Positions 29,401-38,479 of a DNA stretch of 64,000 bases are shown piece by piece (position 1 is the stretch's first letter; each line of letters opens with the position of its first letter). The stretch covers positions 124,001 through 188,000 of the forward strand of contig NZ_CADIJX010000006.1 in assembly GCF_902859625.1 (NCBI RefSeq), given 5' to 3'. Made by a program: the position numbers and the translations under genes. The notes under the pieces are model-generated. The model had not been told where the DNA came from. It saw nothing but the letters and a program-made list of their open reading frames with translations, and did no database searches. The stretch is from Achromobacter pestifer. GTDB taxonomy: Bacteria; Pseudomonadota; Gammaproteobacteria; Burkholderiales; Burkholderiaceae_B.

Positions 29401-32400
29401 GCCTGGCCAGCATCGGGATCGGTGACTTCCAGCTTGCCGCCGGTCGTGAGCGTCACGTCTTCTGTGACTTCGCCCTTGTCATCGCCCGGTTGAGCAGGGT
29501 TGATAACAGCGCCGTCGTCGGTGCCGTTGATGGTGACCGTCACATCCTTCGTGACCACGCCGCCATTGCCGTCATCGACGGTGACAGTGAACGTTTCGGT
29601 GATGGACTCACCGGACTTCAGACCTTGGACGTCCTTGTTGGCGTTGTCCAGGTTGTAGGTCCAGTTGCCGCTGCCATCCACGGAGAAGGAACCGTACGTA
29701 CCCTTGCCATCATTGTTAACGGTCCAGGTATGCGTGTCGGTGGTGTCAACGTCCGCGACATCCAGCTTGCCGGTGGCAACCAGCGTGCCGTCTTCGGTGA
29801 CTGCACCGTCGGCCTTGCCAGTCAGTACCGGAATGTCGTTGGTACCCACAATGGTCACAACCACTTGACCGGTCGTACCGTCAGCCGTCGTGACGGTGAA
29901 GGTCTCGGTCAGGGTCTTGCCAGCGCCCAGGCCTTGGACAGCTGGGTCGTTGTTGGTCAGGTTATACGTCCACTTGCCATCCGCATCGATGGAGAACGTG
30001 CCGTGTTGACCGGCAGCGTTGGTCTGCGGATTGAAGACCGCCTGGCCAGCATCGGGATCGGTGACTTCCAGCTTGCCGCCGGTCGTGAGCATCACGTCTT
30101 CTGTGACTTCGCCCTTGTCGTCGCCCGGTTGCGCGGGGTTGATGACCGCGCCGTCGTCGGTGCCGTTGATGGTGACGGTTACGTCCTTCGTGACCACGCC
30201 GCCATTGCCGTCATCGACGGTCACGGTGAACGTTTCGGTGATCGACTCACCGGACTTCAGACCTTGGATGTCCTTGTTGGAGTTGTCCAGGTTGTAGGTC
30301 CAGTTGCCGCTGCCATCCACGGAGAAGGAACCATAGGTCCCCTTGCCGTCGTTGTTGACGGTCCAAGTATGCGTGTCGGTCGTGTCAACGTCCGCCACGT
30401 CCAGCTTGCCAGTGGCAACCAGGGTGCCGTCTTCGGTGACTGCGCCGTCGGCCTTGCCGGTCAGCACCGGGATGTCGTTAGTGCCAACGATGGTCACAAC
30501 CACTTGACCGGTCGTGCCATCAGCCGTCGTAACGGTGAAGGTCTCGGTCAGGGTCTTGCCAGCGCCCAGGCCTTGAACGGCCGGGTCATTGTTGGTCAGG
30601 TTGTAGGTCCACTTGCCATCAGCGTCGATGGAGAAGGTGCCGTGTTGACCGGCCGAGTTGGTTTGAGCCACAAATACGGCTTGACCAGCATCGGGATCGG
30701 TGACTTCCAGCTTGCCGCCGGTCGTGAGCATCACGTCTTCTGTGACTTCGCCCTTGTCGTCGCCCGGTTGCGCGGGGTTGATGACCGCGCCGTCGTCGGT
30801 GCCGTTGATGGTGACGGTTACGTCCTTCGTGACCACGCCGCCATTGCCGTCATCGACGGTCACGGTGAACGTTTCGGTGATGGACTCACCGGACTTCAGA
30901 CCTTGGATGTCCTTGTTGGCGTTGTCCAGGTTGTAGGTCCAGTTGCCGCTGCCATCCACGGAGAAGGAACCGTACGTACCCTTGCCGTCATTGTTGACGG
31001 TCCAGGTGTGGGTATCGGTCGTGTCAACGTCCGCCACATCCAGCTTGCCGGTGGCAACCAGCGTGCCGTCTTCAGTGACTGCGCCGTCAGCCTTGCCGGT
31101 CAGGACCGGGATGTCGTTGGTGCCAACGATGGTGACAACCACTTGACCCGTGGTGCCGTCAGCCGTCGTGACGGTGAAGGTCTCGGTCAGGGTCTTGCCA
31201 GCACCCAGGCCTTGGACAGCCGGGTCGTTGTTGGTCAGGTTGTAGGTCCACTTGCCATCAGCATCGATGGAGAAGGAGCCGTGTTGACCGGCCGAATTGG
31301 TTTGAGCCACAAATACGGCTTGACCAGCATCGGGATCGGTGACTTCCAGCTTGCCGCCGGTCGTGAGCGTCACGTCTTCCGTGACTTCGCCCTTGTCGTC
31401 ACCCGGTTGCGCGGGGTTGATGACCGCGCCGTCGTCCGTGCCGTTGATCGTGACCGTCACGTCCTTGGTGACCACGCCGCCATTGCCGTCGTCGACGGTG
31501 ACAGTGAAGGTCTCGGTGATCGACTGACCCGACTTCAGACCTTGGACGTCCTTGTTGGCGTTGTCCAGGTTGTAGGTCCAGTTACCCGTCGAGTCGACCG
31601 AGAAAGAACCATACGTACCCTTGCCGTCGTTGTTGACAGTCCAAGTATGCGTGTCGGTCGTGTCAACGTCGGCGACATCCAGCTTGCCAGTGGCAACCAG
31701 CGTGCCGTCTTCGGTGACTGCACCATCGGCCTTGCCGGTCAGCACCGGGATGTCGTTGGTACCCACAATGGTCACAACCACTTGACCGGTCGTGCCATCA
31801 GCCGTCGTGACGGTGAAGGTCTCGGTCAGGGTCTTGCCAGCGCCCAGGCCTTGGACAGCCGGGTCGTTGTTGGTCAGGTTATACGTCCACTTGCCATCGG
31901 CATCGATGGAGAACGTACCGTGTTGACCAGCAGCGTTCGTTTGAGTCACAAACACGGCTTCGCCCGCATCCGGGTCCGTCACGTCGAGCTTGCCGCCGAC
32001 GGTCAGGGTCACGTCTTCAACGACCTGACCCTTGTCATCGCCCGGTTGAGCGGGGTTGATGACGGCGCCGTCGTCGGTGCCGTTGATCGTGACCGTGATT
32101 TGCTGGTTCGTAACGCCGCCATGGCCGTCATCAACCGTGACCGTGAAGGTTTCGGTGATCGATTCACCGCTCTTCAGGCCCTTGACGGTGGTGTTGCTGT
32201 CGTCCAGGTTGTAGGTCCACTTGCCGGTGTTATCCACCGTGAAGCTGCCAAAGTCACCCTTGCCGTTGTTGCCGACCGTCCACGTGTGCGTGTCGTTCAC
32301 GTCCACGTCGGTCTGGCCCAGTTGGCCGGTGACGCTGGTGGTGCCGCCGTCGGTGACCGAGCCAGTGGCTTCGCCACTGATGACCGGTGCATCGTTGGTG

Positions 32401-33902
32401 CCGTTGATGGTGATCGTGACTTCCTGGGTCGTGACGCCACCATGGCCGTCGTTGACGGTCACGGTGAATTTCTCAGTCAGCGATTCGCCCACGCCCAACG
32501 CTTGCACCGTCGGGTTGCCGTTGGTCAGGTTGTAGGTCCAGTTGCCGTTCGCGTCTACCGACAGCGCGCCGTATTGGCCGGCGCCGTTGTTGTTGATCGA
32601 CCAGGTATGGGTGTCGCTCGTGTCGACGTCCGTGACATCCAGCTTGCCGGTCACGGCAAGTGCGGTGTCTTCGGTCACGGCACCGGCGGCCTGGCCGCTC
32701 AGTGTCGGAACGTCGTTGGTGCCCTGGATCGTGACGACCACCGTGCCGGTCGTGCCGTCCGCGGTGGTGACGGTGAACGTTTCGGTCAGGGTTTCACCGA
32801 CTGCCAGCGCTTGTACGCGGGCGTCGTTGTTGTTCAGGTTATAGACCCACGAACCGCTGGCGTCGATCGAGAACGTGCCGTGCTGGCCAGCCTGGCCGGA
32901 TTGCACGACAAAGCGGGCTTCGCCGTCGTCCACGTCAGTGACATTGAGTTTGCCGTTCGTGGTGAAGGTGGTGTCTTCCTTGACCGTGCCCTTGTCATCA
33001 TCCGACGTGGCGGGAGTGATGAGTGCGGGGTCGTTCACGCCGACGACCGTCACTTCGACGGTAGCCGTGGACGTCGCGCCGCTGGGGTCGGTGACGGTGT
33101 AGGAAATCGTGGTGGTGGTGGTCTGGCCTTCCGGCAGATGCTGGAAGCCCGTGCCCGGCGTGAAGACATAGCTGCCGTCAGGCAGCACAGTGAAGGTACC
33201 GCCGTTGGTGCCGGTGACCGATACGCCGCCCGGCGTCATCGGACGGCCGCTGACGGAAACGATGGCCAACGGATCGCCGTCGGGGTCCGAGTCATTGGTC
33301 AGCAGGTTGCCGCGAATCGTGGTGTTTTGGTCGCCGCGGCCGATGTCGTTCAGCGCAGACGGTGCGGCGTTGTTGGTGCCGACCGGCGTGGTGCCGTCGT
33401 CAGTACCGTCGCCAGCCAGGCCGGCGGACGATGCGCGGGGCACGGTGTCGTCGCCGCGGCCCGGGTTGCCGTAGGCCAGATCCAAGGGCGTCGTGGTTTC
33501 CAGGATGCGGGCCAAGCGGACAAAGCTGCTGCCGCCGGCATCGCCGCTGCCTGCCACGATGGCGGCGGTCGGGTCCAGTTCGTCGAACGGGTCGCGGCCG
33601 GCTTGCAAAGCGGCCAGGAGGCGGTCGGAATCGGTACCGGTGGGCGGGGCTACCGAGGCTTCGCTCGGATCGGCCAGCGGACCAGCCATGTCCCCATTTA
33701 CGGCGACTTCGCGGCCTTCACCGATGACGATCGGCATGCCGTTTTCAACCTGAAGGGAAACCGTGGCGCCCGAGGCAGTGACGATGTCACTGCCGGCGGG
33801 GACTTTGCTGCCTTGATGCAGTTCGGTCAGTGAACCGTCGCTATTGCGTATCCACGCGCGACCAGAGATTTCATTGACGACTGCGGGGGAAGTGTTGGCC
33901 AT
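17490..33902 (-). CDS. Giant LapA/BrtA-type RTX adhesin (5470 aa)
   Basis: Domain order: an N-terminal retention module (1-130), with candidate LapG target TAAI at 112-115 in a Gly/Ser-rich stretch; a cadherin-like domain (180-295); four divergent VCBS-type repeats; sixteen 213-residue dyads (714-4121); about five further VCBS repeats; a last Ig-like domain; and a VWA domain starting near 4815 with the MIDAS motif DTSGSM at 4821. A roughly 140-residue Asn/Thr/Ser-rich segment (about 5022-5164) interrupts the end of the VWA domain. RTX nonapeptides (GGxGxDxLx type, 5282-5361) and a C-terminal type I secretion signal follow. It is exported by LapBCE, held in LapE by its N-terminus, and released by LapG. 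It mediates surface attachment in homologues. No in-frame stop interrupts the frame. Confidence 0.94.
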   Translation of the reverse strand: MANTSPAVVNEISGRAWIRNSDGSLTELHQGSKVPAGSDIVTASGATVSLQVENGMPIVIGEGREVAVNGDMAGPLADPSEASVAPPTGTDSDRLLAALQAGRDPFDELDPTAAIVAGSGDAGGSSFVRLARILETTTPLDLAYGNPGRGDDTVPRASSAGLAGDGTDDGTTPVGTNNAAPSALNDIGRGDQNTTIRGNLLTNDSDPDGDPLAIVSVSGRPMTPGGVSVTGTNGGTFTVLPDGSYVFTPGTGFQHLPEGQTTTTTISYTVTDPSGATSTATVEVTVVGVNDPALITPATSDDDKGTVKEDTTFTTNGKLNVTDVDDGEARFVVQSGQAGQHGTFSIDASGSWVYNLNNNDARVQALAVGETLTETFTVTTADGTTGTVVVTIQGTNDVPTLSGQAAGAVTEDTALAVTGKLDVTDVDTSDTHTWSINNNGAGQYGALSVDANGNWTYNLTNGNPTVQALGVGESLTEKFTVTVNDGHGGVTTQEVTITINGTNDAPVISGEATGSVTDGGTTSVTGQLGQTDVDVNDTHTWTVGNNGKGDFGSFTVDNTGKWTYNLDDSNTTVKGLKSGESITETFTVTVDDGHGGVTNQQITVTINGTDDGAVINPAQPGDDKGQVVEDVTLTVGGKLDVTDPDAGEAVFVTQTNAAGQHGTFSIDADGKWTYNLTNNDPAVQGLGAGKTLTETFTVTTADGTTGQVVVTIVGTNDIPVLTGKADGAVTEDGTLVATGKLDVADVDTTDTHTWTVNNDGKGTYGSFSVDSTGNWTYNLDNANKDVQGLKSGQSITETFTVTVDDGNGGVVTKDVTVTINGTDDGAVINPAQPGDDKGEVTEDVTLTTGGKLEVTDPDAGQAVFVAQTNSAGQHGSFSIDADGKWTYNLTNNDPAVQGLGAGKTLTETFTVTTADGTTGQVVVTIVGTNDIPVLTGKADGAVTEDGTLVATGKLDVADVDTTDTHTWTVNNDGKGTYGSFSVDGSGNWTYNLDNANKDIQGLKSGESITETFTVTVDDGNGGVVTKDVTVTINGTDDGAVINPAQPGDDKGEVTEDVMLTTGGKLEVTDPDAGQAVFVAQTNSAGQHGTFSIDADGKWTYNLTNNDPAVQGLGAGKTLTETFTVTTADGTTGQVVVTIVGTNDIPVLTGKADGAVTEDGTLVATGKLDVADVDTTDTHTWTVNNDGKGTYGSFSVDGSGNWTYNLDNSNKDIQGLKSGESITETFTVTVDDGNGGVVTKDVTVTINGTDDGAVINPAQPGDDKGEVTEDVMLTTGGKLEVTDPDAGQAVFNPQTNAAGQHGTFSIDADGKWTYNLTNNDPAVQGLGAGKTLTETFTVTTADGTTGQVVVTIVGTNDIPVLTGKADGAVTEDGTLVATGKLDVADVDTTDTHTWTVNNDGKGTYGSFSVDGSGNWTYNLDNANKDVQGLKSGESITETFTVTVDDGNGGVVTKDVTVTINGTDDGAVINPAQPGDDKGEVTEDVTLTTGGKLEVTDPDAGQAVFNPQTNAAGQHGTFSIDADGKWTYNLTNNDPAVQGLGAGKTLTETFTVTTADGTTGQVVVTIVGTNDIPVLTGKADGAVTEDGTLVATGKLDVADVDTTDTHAWTVNNDGKGTYGSFSVDSTGNWTYNLDNANKDVQGLKSGESITETFTVTVDDGNGGVVTKDVTVTINGTDDGAVINPSVPGDDKGQVVEDVTLTVGGKLDVTDPDAGEAVFVAQTNAAGQHGTFSIDADGKWTYNLTNNDPAVQGLGAGKTLTETFTVTTADGTTGQVVVTIVGTNDIPVLTGKADGAVTEDGTLVATGKLDVADVDTTDTHIWTVNNDGKGTYGSFSVDGSGNWTYNLDNANKDVQGLKSGQSITETFTVTVDDGNGGVVTKDVTVTINGTDDGAIINPAQPGDDKGEVTEDVTLTTGGKLEVTDPDAGQAVFVAQTNAAGQHGTFSIDADGKWTYNLTNNDPAVQGLGAGKTLTETFTVTTADGTTGQVVVTIVGTNDIPVLTGKADGAVTEDGTLVATGKLDVADVDTTDTHTWTVNNDGKGTYGSFSVDGSGNWTYNLDNANKDVQGLKSGESITETFTVTVDDGNGGVVTKDVTVTINGTDDGAVINPSVPGDDKGQVVEDVTLTVGGKLEVTDPDAGQAVFVAQTNSAGQHGTFSIDADGKWTYNLTNNDPAVQGLGAGKTLTETFTVTTADGTTGQVVVTIVGTNDIPVLTGKADGAVTEDGTLVATGKLDVADVDTTDTHTWTVNNDGKGTYGSFSVDGSGNWTYNLDNANKDVQGLKSGESITETFTVTVDDGNGGVVTKDVTVTINGTDDGAVINPAQPGDDKGQVVEDVTLTVGGKLDVTDPDAGEAVFVAQTNAAGQHGTFSIDADGKWTYNLTNNDPAVQGLGAGKTLTETFTVTTADGTTGQVVVTIVGTNDIPVLTGKADGAVTEDGTLVATGKLDVADVDTTDTHTWTVNNDGKGTYGSFSVDSTGNWTYNLDNANKDVQGLKSGESITETFTVTVDDGNGGVVTKDVTVTINGTDDGAVINPAQPGDDKGEVKEDVTLTTGGKLEVTDPDAGQAVFVAQTNSAGQHGTFSIDADGKWTYNLTNNDPAVQGLGAGKTLTETFTVTTADGTTGQVVVTIVGTNDIPVIAGQASGSVTESTSLSTTGQLTQTDVDTTDNHTWSVGNNGKGDYGNFSVDNTGKWTYNLDNNNPDVKALKAGESITETFTVTVDDGNGGVVTKDVTVTINGTDDGAVINPSVPGDDKGQVVEDVTLTVGGKLDVTDPDAGEAVFQAQTNAPGQHGTFSIDADGKWTYNLTNNDPAVQGLGAGKTLTETFTVTTADGTTGQVVVTIVGTNDIPVLTGKADGAVTEDGTLVATGKLDVADVDTTDTHTWTVNNDGKGTYGSFSVDSTGNWTYNLDNANKDVQGLKSGESITETFTVTVDDGNGGVVTKDVTVTINGTDDGAVINPSVPGDDKGQVVEDVTLTVGGKLDVTDPDAGEAVFVAQTNSAGQHGTFSIDADGKWTYNLTNNDPAVQGLGAGKTLTETFTVTTADGTTGQVVVTIVGTNDIPVLTGKADGAVTEDGTLVATGKLDVADVDTTDTHTWTVNNDGKGTYGSFSVDSTGNWTYNLDNANKDVQGLKSGESITETFTVTVDDGNGGVVTKDVTVTINGTDDGAVINPSVPGDDKGQVVEDVTLTVGGKLDVTDPDAGEAVFVAQTNAAGQHGTFSIDADGKWTYNLTNNDPAVQGLGAGKTLTETFTVTTADGTTGQVVVTIVGTNDIPVLTGKADGAVTEDGTLVATGKLDVADVDTTDTHTWTVNNDGKGTYGSFSVDSTGNWTYNLDNANKDVQGLKSGESITETFTVTVDDGNGGVVTKDVTVTINGTDDGAVINPSVPGDDKGQVVEDVTLTVGGKLDVTDPDAGEAVFQAQTNAPGQHGTFSIDADGKWTYNLTNNDPAVQGLGAGKTLTETFTVTTADGTTGQVVVTIVGTNDIPVLTGKADGAVTEDGTLVATGKLDVADVDTTDTHTWTVNNDGKGTYGSFSVDGSGNWTYNLDNANKDIQGLKSGESITETFTVTVDDGNGGVVTKDVTVTINGTDDGAVINPAQPGDDKGEVTEDVTLTTGGKLEVTDPDAGQAVFVAQTNAAGQHGTFSIDADGKWTYNLTNNDPAVQGLGAGKTLTETFTVTTADGTTGQVVVTIVGTNDIPVLTGKADGAVTEDGTLVATGKLDVADVDTTDTHTWTVDNDGKGTYGSFSVDGSGNWTYNLDNANKDVQGLKSGESITETFTVTVDDGNGGVVTKDVTVTINGTDDGAIITPAQPGDDKGEVTEDVTLTTGGKLEVTDLDAGQAVFNPQTNAAGQHGTFSIDADGKWTYNLTNNDPAVQGLGAGKTLTETFTVTTADGTTGQVVVTIVGTNDIPVLTGKADGAVTEDGTLVATGKLDVADVDTTDTHTWTVNNDGKGTYGSFSVDSTGNWTYNLDNANKDVQGLKSGQSITETFTVTVDDGNGGVVTKDVTVTINGTDDGAIITPAQPGDDAGTVKEDSVLTTGGKLNVTDPDVGQAVFVAQTNAAGQHGKFSIDANGNWTYQLTNSDARVQALAVGETLTETFTVKTADGTTGEVTVTIEGTNDVPTISGTTTGAVTEDAVLNTVSGQLSKTDVDTTDTHTWSVNNDGKGIYGTFAVDATGKWTYSLDNTSAKVQALAAGQQVTDKITVTVDDGHGGTAQQVITITVTGTNDAPTIGGVANGAVKEDGTQVVTGQLSKADVDTTDTHTWSVSDNGKGTYGTLVVDNTGKWTYTLDNGNTKVQSLADGQQVTDKITVTVDDGHGGKAEQVITITVTGTNDVPTIGGTISGGVTEDGTQVVSGQLTKTDIDTTDTHTWSLNNAGKGVYGSFVVDATGKWTYTLDNGNTKVQSLADGQQVTDKITVTVDDGHGGTATQVITVTVTGTNDAPTIAGKATGAVKEDGTLTANGQLTKTDIDTTDTHTWSVSNNGAGKYGTFTVDSTGKWTYTLNNGAANVQGLKEGEQVTDTITVTVNDGHGGKADQPITITITGTNDAPVITGQTSGTVTEDYTLTTTGKLTVVDADVGQSGVAAQSNVVGKYGTFSIDANGNWTYTLNNSLTVVQNLPAGALLSESFNVTAGDGTTVQPITVSIVGTNDAPVAADNSANVEIGTSHVFTVAEFNFSDGAEGNALQSVIISRLPTDGTLTLNGNPVTLNTAVSAADIAAGKLVFTPSSNGLDTSIGFQVRDSGGTDHGGQNTSGTYNFVLNTNNMVAGENVGSGTGTTPVLNGGSGDDIILGDKGGTVTTVEPGKNYNIALVVDTSGSMAYGLDGSTGVSYNQSRMKLVKDALVVLANQLSGHDGKVNVTLIGFATSSGENISINNLSTATLPSLLAAIDALTANGGTNYEAAFNTAVNWFNQQSNSGNSVANGYENKTFFLTDGDPTYYQTTDWWGRPTVGGTGNSTDTTTINESLSGFNPLANISQVNAIGIGPGVNADILRVFDNTGGGGTAYAPVGSGSNSTLANFNSSSNWGNMSNWTLTGTGSGSSVTRNNNALQIVDTAGGTHTTATSPTFTISAYGKVTFDVTTSNYATGDKFIWTLQRWDGSKWVNVDSGNTTAALSGTTSVSSAVVASGTYRLVYDLEDTTSNSQSATVQIDNIVQTSWSSCNVVSAPGGQVDIVLKPEDLTAALQGGNITNDPAVVGNDVINGGAGNDIIFGDTINTDHLAWGNVAAGSHDGQGLKALQDFLAYQNGHAATSSEIYEYLKTNHAQFNLPDDPRGGDDTVHGGTGDDIIYGQGGNDSLYGDDGNDILYGGAGNDYLHGGAGNDTLDGGSGNDTLIGGKGDDTLYGGAGSDTFKWELNDQGSIAAPAVDTIKDFSNATIANGGDVLDLKDLLIGEKDGTLTQYLNIHKEGNNTVIDINTKGQIAQGADQKIVLENVDLTNNGQMNNQAIINDLLQKGKLNVDHS
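21540..31763 (-). repeat. Sixteen tandem 639-bp repeats within the adhesin gene
   Basis: Sixteen consecutive units of exactly 639 bases (213 codons) each encode a B half of 107 residues (starting GTNDIPV) and an A half of 106 residues (starting GTDDGA). The phase is fixed by the Gly codon of GTND at 31763 and the equivalent at 21539, a distance of 10,224 bases. Units are near-identical except at a few positions; unit 10 has a divergent B half. Each half is a VCBS/Ig-like adhesin fold. Repeats outside the array are clearly more diverged. Confidence 0.95.
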
Positions 33903-33969
33903 GTTGGTTCCGTTTCAGGGAGTTATCCAAGATGACCAGATACTAGAGGGTGCCGCTGGGGCGCGATAT

Positions 33970-33983
33970 TGTCCTCAAGGACA
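33970..33983 (-). promoter_or_regulatory. Small inverted repeat between regulator and adhesin genes
   Basis: TGTCC and GGACA flank TCAA, three bases past the regulator stop and about 70 bases before the adhesin ATG. It could be an operator or a weak hairpin. No further support is visible. Confidence 0.25.
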
Positions 33984-33986
33984 GTA

Positions 33987-34643
33987 TCAAGACGTAATTT
34001 TGCTCCGGGTGTCCGCAGGTGCGGAAATGCCATGCACGAGCAGGGCAAGTTGCAGGCGATCCGACACCTTGAGCTTGTCGAAAGCCGCTGACAGATGGGC
34101 CTTGACGGTGCGTTCGGTAATGCCCAGCGCCTCGGCGATGGCGGCGTTGGCTTGGCCGCTGGCAGCGTAGCGCGCGACGGTGATTTCACGCTCGGTCAAC
34201 AGGCCGCCATCCCAGGTATGCGAATCCTGAGCGCGTTCAGTCACCAATTTCAACAGGCGGGTCACCAGCGACCGGCCCATCCAGATGCCGCCGGAGGCAA
34301 CCACTTCCAGCGCCTGCGCCAGCGCGGCAGCCGGTGCATGGGTGTGACAGTAGCCATGCGCGCCCGCGCCCAGCGCTTGCGTGCCTTGCTCGTCGTTGGG
34401 GCTGGGGCTGGCAACCACCAAGTGCAAGCCGGCCAGGGTCGACGCCCAGATGGGGTCTTGCCAGGACGGCAAACGGGGCACGTCGGCATCCAGCACCGCC
34501 AGCGCGCGGCCTTGCTCGCGCCAGCGCTGCAAGTCGGCCAGGCCGCGCCCGCGTGCCGCAAGCCAGCGCGTGGGGTCCAGCGCGCGCCAGTGTTGCCACA
34601 GCAGATCGTCGTGCGTAATCAACAGGACGGGAACAGGTTTCAT
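33987..34643 (-). CDS. LuxR-type regulator with atypical receiver
   Basis: The ATG at 34643 (GGAAGG just upstream) gives 218 residues; a longer start at 34694 would overlap lapC. The N-terminal 120 residues follow a receiver fold, with HDD at 11-13 and a candidate phospho-acceptor in LDAD (D52 or D54). The conserved Lys near residue 101 is absent (GYCHTHAP). A LuxR/NarL helix-turn-helix spans about 148-205 (LTEREITVARYAASGQ, TERTVKAHLS). Lying 19 bases after lapC and 84 before the adhesin, it probably regulates the locus. Loss of the Lys hints at phosphorylation-independent or altered control. Confidence 0.82.
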   Translation of the reverse strand: MKPVPVLLITHDDLLWQHWRALDPTRWLAARGRGLADLQRWREQGRALAVLDADVPRLPSWQDPIWASTLAGLHLVVASPSPNDEQGTQALGAGAHGYCHTHAPAAALAQALEVVASGGIWMGRSLVTRLLKLVTERAQDSHTWDGGLLTEREITVARYAASGQANAAIAEALGITERTVKAHLSAAFDKLKVSDRLQLALLVHGISAPADTRSKITS

Positions 34644-34662
34644 AAAGCCTTCCAGCTCTCCT

Positions 34663-36084
34663 TTAACGTTCGGTAAAGGCATTCGCCTTGGCACGCAGAA
34701 TCGGCTTAAGCAGGTACTGCAGCACAGTGCGCTTGCCCGTCAGGACATGAACCTCCGCCACCATCCCAGGGATGATGGGCAATAGTTTTTCGCCCACCGT
34801 GCTGCGATCCGTGCGGACGCGCACCACGTAGTAGGAGTTGCCTTTCTCGTCGGTCACGGTGTCCGCGCCGATCTGTTCCACCTTGCCTTCCAGGCCGCCA
34901 TAAATGGCGAAGTCATAGGCCGTGAATTTCACTTCCGCTTTTTGGTCCGCGTGCAGGAAGCCGATATCGCGCGGCTGGATGCGGACTTCAAGCAGCAGCG
35001 TGTCGTCCTTGGGCACGATTTCGATAATGTCCTTGCCCGGCTGCACCACGCCACCGACGGTGTTGTTGAACAAGGTCTTGATGGTGCCGGCCAGGGGCGC
35101 GCGGACTTCAGCCAGCTTCACGCGGTCGGCCAGCGCCAACTTGCCTTGGCGCAGCGTGGACAGCTTGGTGTTGGTTTCCGACAGTTCGCTGCGTGCCTGG
35201 TTGCGGATATTCAGCTCGGATTCTTCAAGCTTGCTCTGGGCTTCCTTGATCGACGCCTGGAAGCGATCGATCTGCGCTTCGGCTCCTTTCTGTTCGCCGC
35301 AGTAGCGGGCCACGTCGCGTTGCAGGCGCAGCAGGTCCACTTCGGACACGGCGCCGCTCTTGAGCAGCGGGCGCGTGACTTGCAGTTCCCGGGAGGTCAG
35401 GCCGCAACTGGCCGATGCCTGATCGCGCTTGGCGATCGTTTCGCGCAAGTCTTCCTGGCGCTGCTTAAGCTGTTCACGGGCGACGTTGACCGTGGCGTTC
35501 AATTCCGTATTGCGCGCCTGCCAGGCATTGCGCTCCATTTCAGCCAGGCCAGGCGCTTGCTTCAGCACTTCTTCCGGCGCCACGAAGGGCTCGCCGGTGG
35601 CCAGCGCTTGCAGGCGGGCGGATTTTGCCAGCAGGGACAGATATTCCGCGTTGTTCTCGCCCAAAGACGAGGCAAAGCGCGTGGAATCGATCTTCAGCAG
35701 GGTCTGGCCGGCCTCGACTTCCTGCCCGGGCCGAACCAGGATTTCTTCGACGATGCCGCCGTCCAGGCTCTGGATGATCTGCACTTGGCGCGAGGGAACA
35801 ACCTTGCCCTCGCCGCGGACGACCTCATCGATATTGCCCATCGCCGCCCAAACCAGTAGCAGCGCCGTGGCAATCAAGGCCACCCACAGCAGGATGCGCG
35901 AGCTGCGCGCCTGCGATTCGTGGATTACCCATTCCGCATTGCCGACGTAGTCAGAGCGCTTTTCAAGCTTGCCCTTGTCGGCGCCGTCCAGCAGACGGTC
36001 GAAGAAGAATACAAAGACGTTGCGCAGTTTGCGCCACAAACTGCCAAACACGCCTTGCTGGGTCTCGCCAGGATTTTTCTGCAT
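34663..36084 (-). CDS. lapC: HlyD-family periplasmic adaptor LapC
   Basis: This membrane-fusion protein bridges the LapB exporter and the LapE outer-membrane channel. From the ATG at 36084 (GAGGG before it, seven bases past the lapB stop) the product is 473 residues: a cytoplasmic N-terminus, one membrane helix (ILLWVALIATALLLVWAAMG), a barrel/lipoyl segment (GGIVEEILVRPGQEVEAGQ), a long coiled coil with many Glu/Gln/Arg, and the C-terminal barrel (EVRAPLAGTIK, PGMVAEVHVLTGKRTVLQYLLKPI). An in-frame start at 36135 would overlap lapB by 44 bases. Part of the lapE-ORF70-lapB-lapC cluster. Confidence 0.9.
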   Translation of the reverse strand: MQKNPGETQQGVFGSLWRKLRNVFVFFFDRLLDGADKGKLEKRSDYVGNAEWVIHESQARSSRILLWVALIATALLLVWAAMGNIDEVVRGEGKVVPSRQVQIIQSLDGGIVEEILVRPGQEVEAGQTLLKIDSTRFASSLGENNAEYLSLLAKSARLQALATGEPFVAPEEVLKQAPGLAEMERNAWQARNTELNATVNVAREQLKQRQEDLRETIAKRDQASASCGLTSRELQVTRPLLKSGAVSEVDLLRLQRDVARYCGEQKGAEAQIDRFQASIKEAQSKLEESELNIRNQARSELSETNTKLSTLRQGKLALADRVKLAEVRAPLAGTIKTLFNNTVGGVVQPGKDIIEIVPKDDTLLLEVRIQPRDIGFLHADQKAEVKFTAYDFAIYGGLEGKVEQIGADTVTDEKGNSYYVVRVRTDRSTVGEKLLPIIPGMVAEVHVLTGKRTVLQYLLKPILRAKANAFTER

Positions 36085-36091
36085 GGGGCCC

Positions 36092-38266
36092 TCAGCTTCC
36101 GCGTCCAACGCGTCCTTGACGCAGTGCTTCGACAACTTGCTCCTTGGGGCCGTCGGCCACGATGTGACCGTTGTCGATCACAATCAAACGGTCAACCAGG
36201 TCCAGCAGCGCGGTGCGGTGCGTGACCAGCAGGATGGTCTTGGTCGCGCTGGCTTCGCCCAGCCGCTTGCGCAACTGAGCTTCGCTCTGGTGGTCCATAT
36301 TGCTGCTGGGCTCGTCCAGCAACAGGATGGGGGGATCGTTGATGAGGGCGCGCGCGACGGCAACGGATTGCCGTTGGCCGCCCGACAGCGATTCCCCACG
36401 CTCGCCAATCACCATGTCGAACCCGTTGGGGTGCAGGTTGGCGAAATCCGTGACGCCGGCCAGATTGGCGGCGGCCAGGATGCTGGCGTCATCGGCGTAG
36501 GGGGCACCCATGGCCAAGTTGTGCTTGAGGCTGCCATAGAACAGCAGCGGATCCTGCGGCACGTGGCCAATGGCGCGGCGCACGTCGGCTGGATCAATTT
36601 GGCGCACGTCCACGCCGTCCAGCAACACCGCGCCTTCCGTGGGCTGGTACAGCGACAGCGCCAGCTTTTCCAGTGTGGTCTTGCCCGAACCGATGCGGCC
36701 GATAATGCCGACCTTTTCACCGGGCTTGAGCTTGAAGGACACTTTCTTCAACACCGGCTGCGTGCTGCCGGGGTAAGAGAAGGTCACGTCGCGGAATTCC
36801 AGGCCGCCATGGAATACCGGGCGATGCAGGAATTCGGCTTCGGCCGGGCGTTCGATCGGCAGCTTCATGTAGTTGTCGATGGAACCCAGCGAGGTGCGGG
36901 CGTTCTGATACTGCATCAACAGGCCGGCAACCTGGCCCAACGGCGCCAGGCAGCGGCCGGCGATCATGGACGCGGCAATGATGCCGCCCATGGACATGGC
37001 GGATTCCTGCGCCTGGTACACGCCGATGATCACGACGGCGATCGACACCATTTGCTGCACGGCCTGCACGAAGCCAACCGTGGATGACGAGATGAGCTTG
37101 AGCTTGCCGCCAGTCTGGGCGATGAATTCGGTGGCGCGTTCCCAGTTGCGCTGGATCGAGCCCTGAGCGTTCAGGGTCTTCACGGCTTCCAAGCCCGTCA
37201 ATGCCTCAACCAGGGTTGCATTGCGTTGTGAACTGGCCTGGAAAGAGGCAACCGTCAGCGCTTCCATGCGGGCTTGCGCAGCCAGGGACACCAACAGGAT
37301 CAGAACGATCGCCACCAGCGGCGGCAGAATCATCCAGGGCGAGATCCAGGCCAGCGCAGCCAGGAACAGGACGATGAAGGGCAGATCGACCAGAGTGGTG
37401 ATGGTGGCCGACGCGATGAAATCGCGGATGGACTCGAACGAACGCAGATTGGCCGCGAACGATCCCACCGATACGGGGCGGCCTTCCATGCGCAAGTCCA
37501 GCACCCGTTCCATGATCTGGGCCGATAGACGCACGTCGACCCGCTTGCTGGCGCTGTCCACCACGTGCGAGCGCGCGGTGGAGAGGATCATATTGAAGAT
37601 CACCACCAGGGTGATGCCGATCGCCAAGACCCATAGGGTTTCGACCGCGTTGTTAGGCACCACGCGGTCATACACGTTCATGGTGAACAACGGCATCGCC
37701 ATGGCGAAAATGTTGATCAGCAGGGCAGCGATCAGGGCATCTCGGTACAGGCGGCGGTTCTCCATGATGGCGGCCCAGAACCAGTGGCGCTCGCGCACTT
37801 TGGCGACTTCCGGGGAACGCGCGTCAAATCGGAACTGCGGGCGCACAAAGCACACCAGACCGGTGTATTGCGCAGCCAGGGATTCGGGCGTCATTTCGAC
37901 GGAACTGCCACCCAGCTCGGGATGGCTGACAACATATTTGCCGTCTTCCTTCTTAAGCAGCAAGCAGGCGCGTTCGCCTTGCAACAATAAGATCGCGGGC
38001 AACAAGTCCTGGGAAATGCTGTCCAGCGTGCGCTTGACCACGCGCGCCGACAACTGCGCGCGCGCGGCGGCGCGCGGCAGCAGGGCAGGGGTCAAACGGT
38101 GCTCTTCCAGCGGCAGGCCCGCGGAAAGCGCCTGGGCAGTGGCGGTCACGCCATGCAGGCGGGTGATTTCAACCAGGCAATCCAGCAGAGGATCATCGTG
38201 CGCCGCACGCGCATCGGCACGCCATTCCCGCGCTGCCTTTTCAGATAACTTGTCCATCTTCGTCAT
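36092..38266 (-). CDS. lapB: Type I secretion ABC exporter LapB
   Basis: The 724-residue protein has an N-terminal peptidase-C39-like domain (about 28-150) that lacks the catalytic Cys motif, six membrane helices (about 175-440), and an ATPase domain with Walker A GRIGSGKT (523-530), signature LSGGQRQ (627-633) and Walker B ILLLDEP (647-653). It powers export of the giant adhesin without cleaving it. The start overlaps the end of the upstream 70-residue ORF by 26 bases. A second ATG three codons in is an alternative start. Confidence 0.94.
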   Translation of the reverse strand: MTKMDKLSEKAAREWRADARAAHDDPLLDCLVEITRLHGVTATAQALSAGLPLEEHRLTPALLPRAAARAQLSARVVKRTLDSISQDLLPAILLLQGERACLLLKKEDGKYVVSHPELGGSSVEMTPESLAAQYTGLVCFVRPQFRFDARSPEVAKVRERHWFWAAIMENRRLYRDALIAALLINIFAMAMPLFTMNVYDRVVPNNAVETLWVLAIGITLVVIFNMILSTARSHVVDSASKRVDVRLSAQIMERVLDLRMEGRPVSVGSFAANLRSFESIRDFIASATITTLVDLPFIVLFLAALAWISPWMILPPLVAIVLILLVSLAAQARMEALTVASFQASSQRNATLVEALTGLEAVKTLNAQGSIQRNWERATEFIAQTGGKLKLISSSTVGFVQAVQQMVSIAVVIIGVYQAQESAMSMGGIIAASMIAGRCLAPLGQVAGLLMQYQNARTSLGSIDNYMKLPIERPAEAEFLHRPVFHGGLEFRDVTFSYPGSTQPVLKKVSFKLKPGEKVGIIGRIGSGKTTLEKLALSLYQPTEGAVLLDGVDVRQIDPADVRRAIGHVPQDPLLFYGSLKHNLAMGAPYADDASILAAANLAGVTDFANLHPNGFDMVIGERGESLSGGQRQSVAVARALINDPPILLLDEPSSNMDHQSEAQLRKRLGEASATKTILLVTHRTALLDLVDRLIVIDNGHIVADGPKEQVVEALRQGRVGRGS

Positions 38267-38453
38267 CCAATAGGTCGAGGTGTTCCGAAAGGCGCGCGCG
38301 TTGCTGCTTGCGCTGTGAGAGCTTTTGTTGGGCCTGGATAGGCAGGTCCGTCATGCGCAAGGTGCCATTGGCGATCAAGGCGTCGATCAGGTCTTCCAGA
38401 ACGCGGACAAAGTCCGCGTCCAACTGCGAAAATTCGTTGCCCTGGGGCGTCAT
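38241..38453 (-). CDS. Small 70-aa protein in the type I secretion operon
   Basis: A strong AGGAGG ribosome site sits five bases before the ATG at 38453. The frame overlaps the lapB start by 26 bases and lies 26 bases after lapE. The product is acidic at the end (LDLLDDEDGQVI), has an amphipathic first half (FSQLDADFVRVLEDLIDALI), and a Lys/Gln/Arg-rich middle. There is no signal peptide or membrane helix, so it is probably cytoplasmic. The position suggests a role in export or regulation of LapB, but I do not recognise the family. Support is context and ribosome site. Confidence 0.75.
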   Translation of the reverse strand: MTPQGNEFSQLDADFVRVLEDLIDALIANGTLRMTDLPIQAQQKLSQRKQQRARLSEHLDLLDDEDGQVI

Positions 38454-38479
38454 ATGGCCTCCTTGCGACCCAACCCCGA

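Noticed and set aside
21654-33833. A 4059-codon open frame on the plus strand, antisense to the adhesin
   Set aside because: It exists because the repeat codons read on the opposite strand happen to contain no stop, repeated every 639 bases. The product is low-complexity and mirrors the adhesin repeats; it has no independent support.
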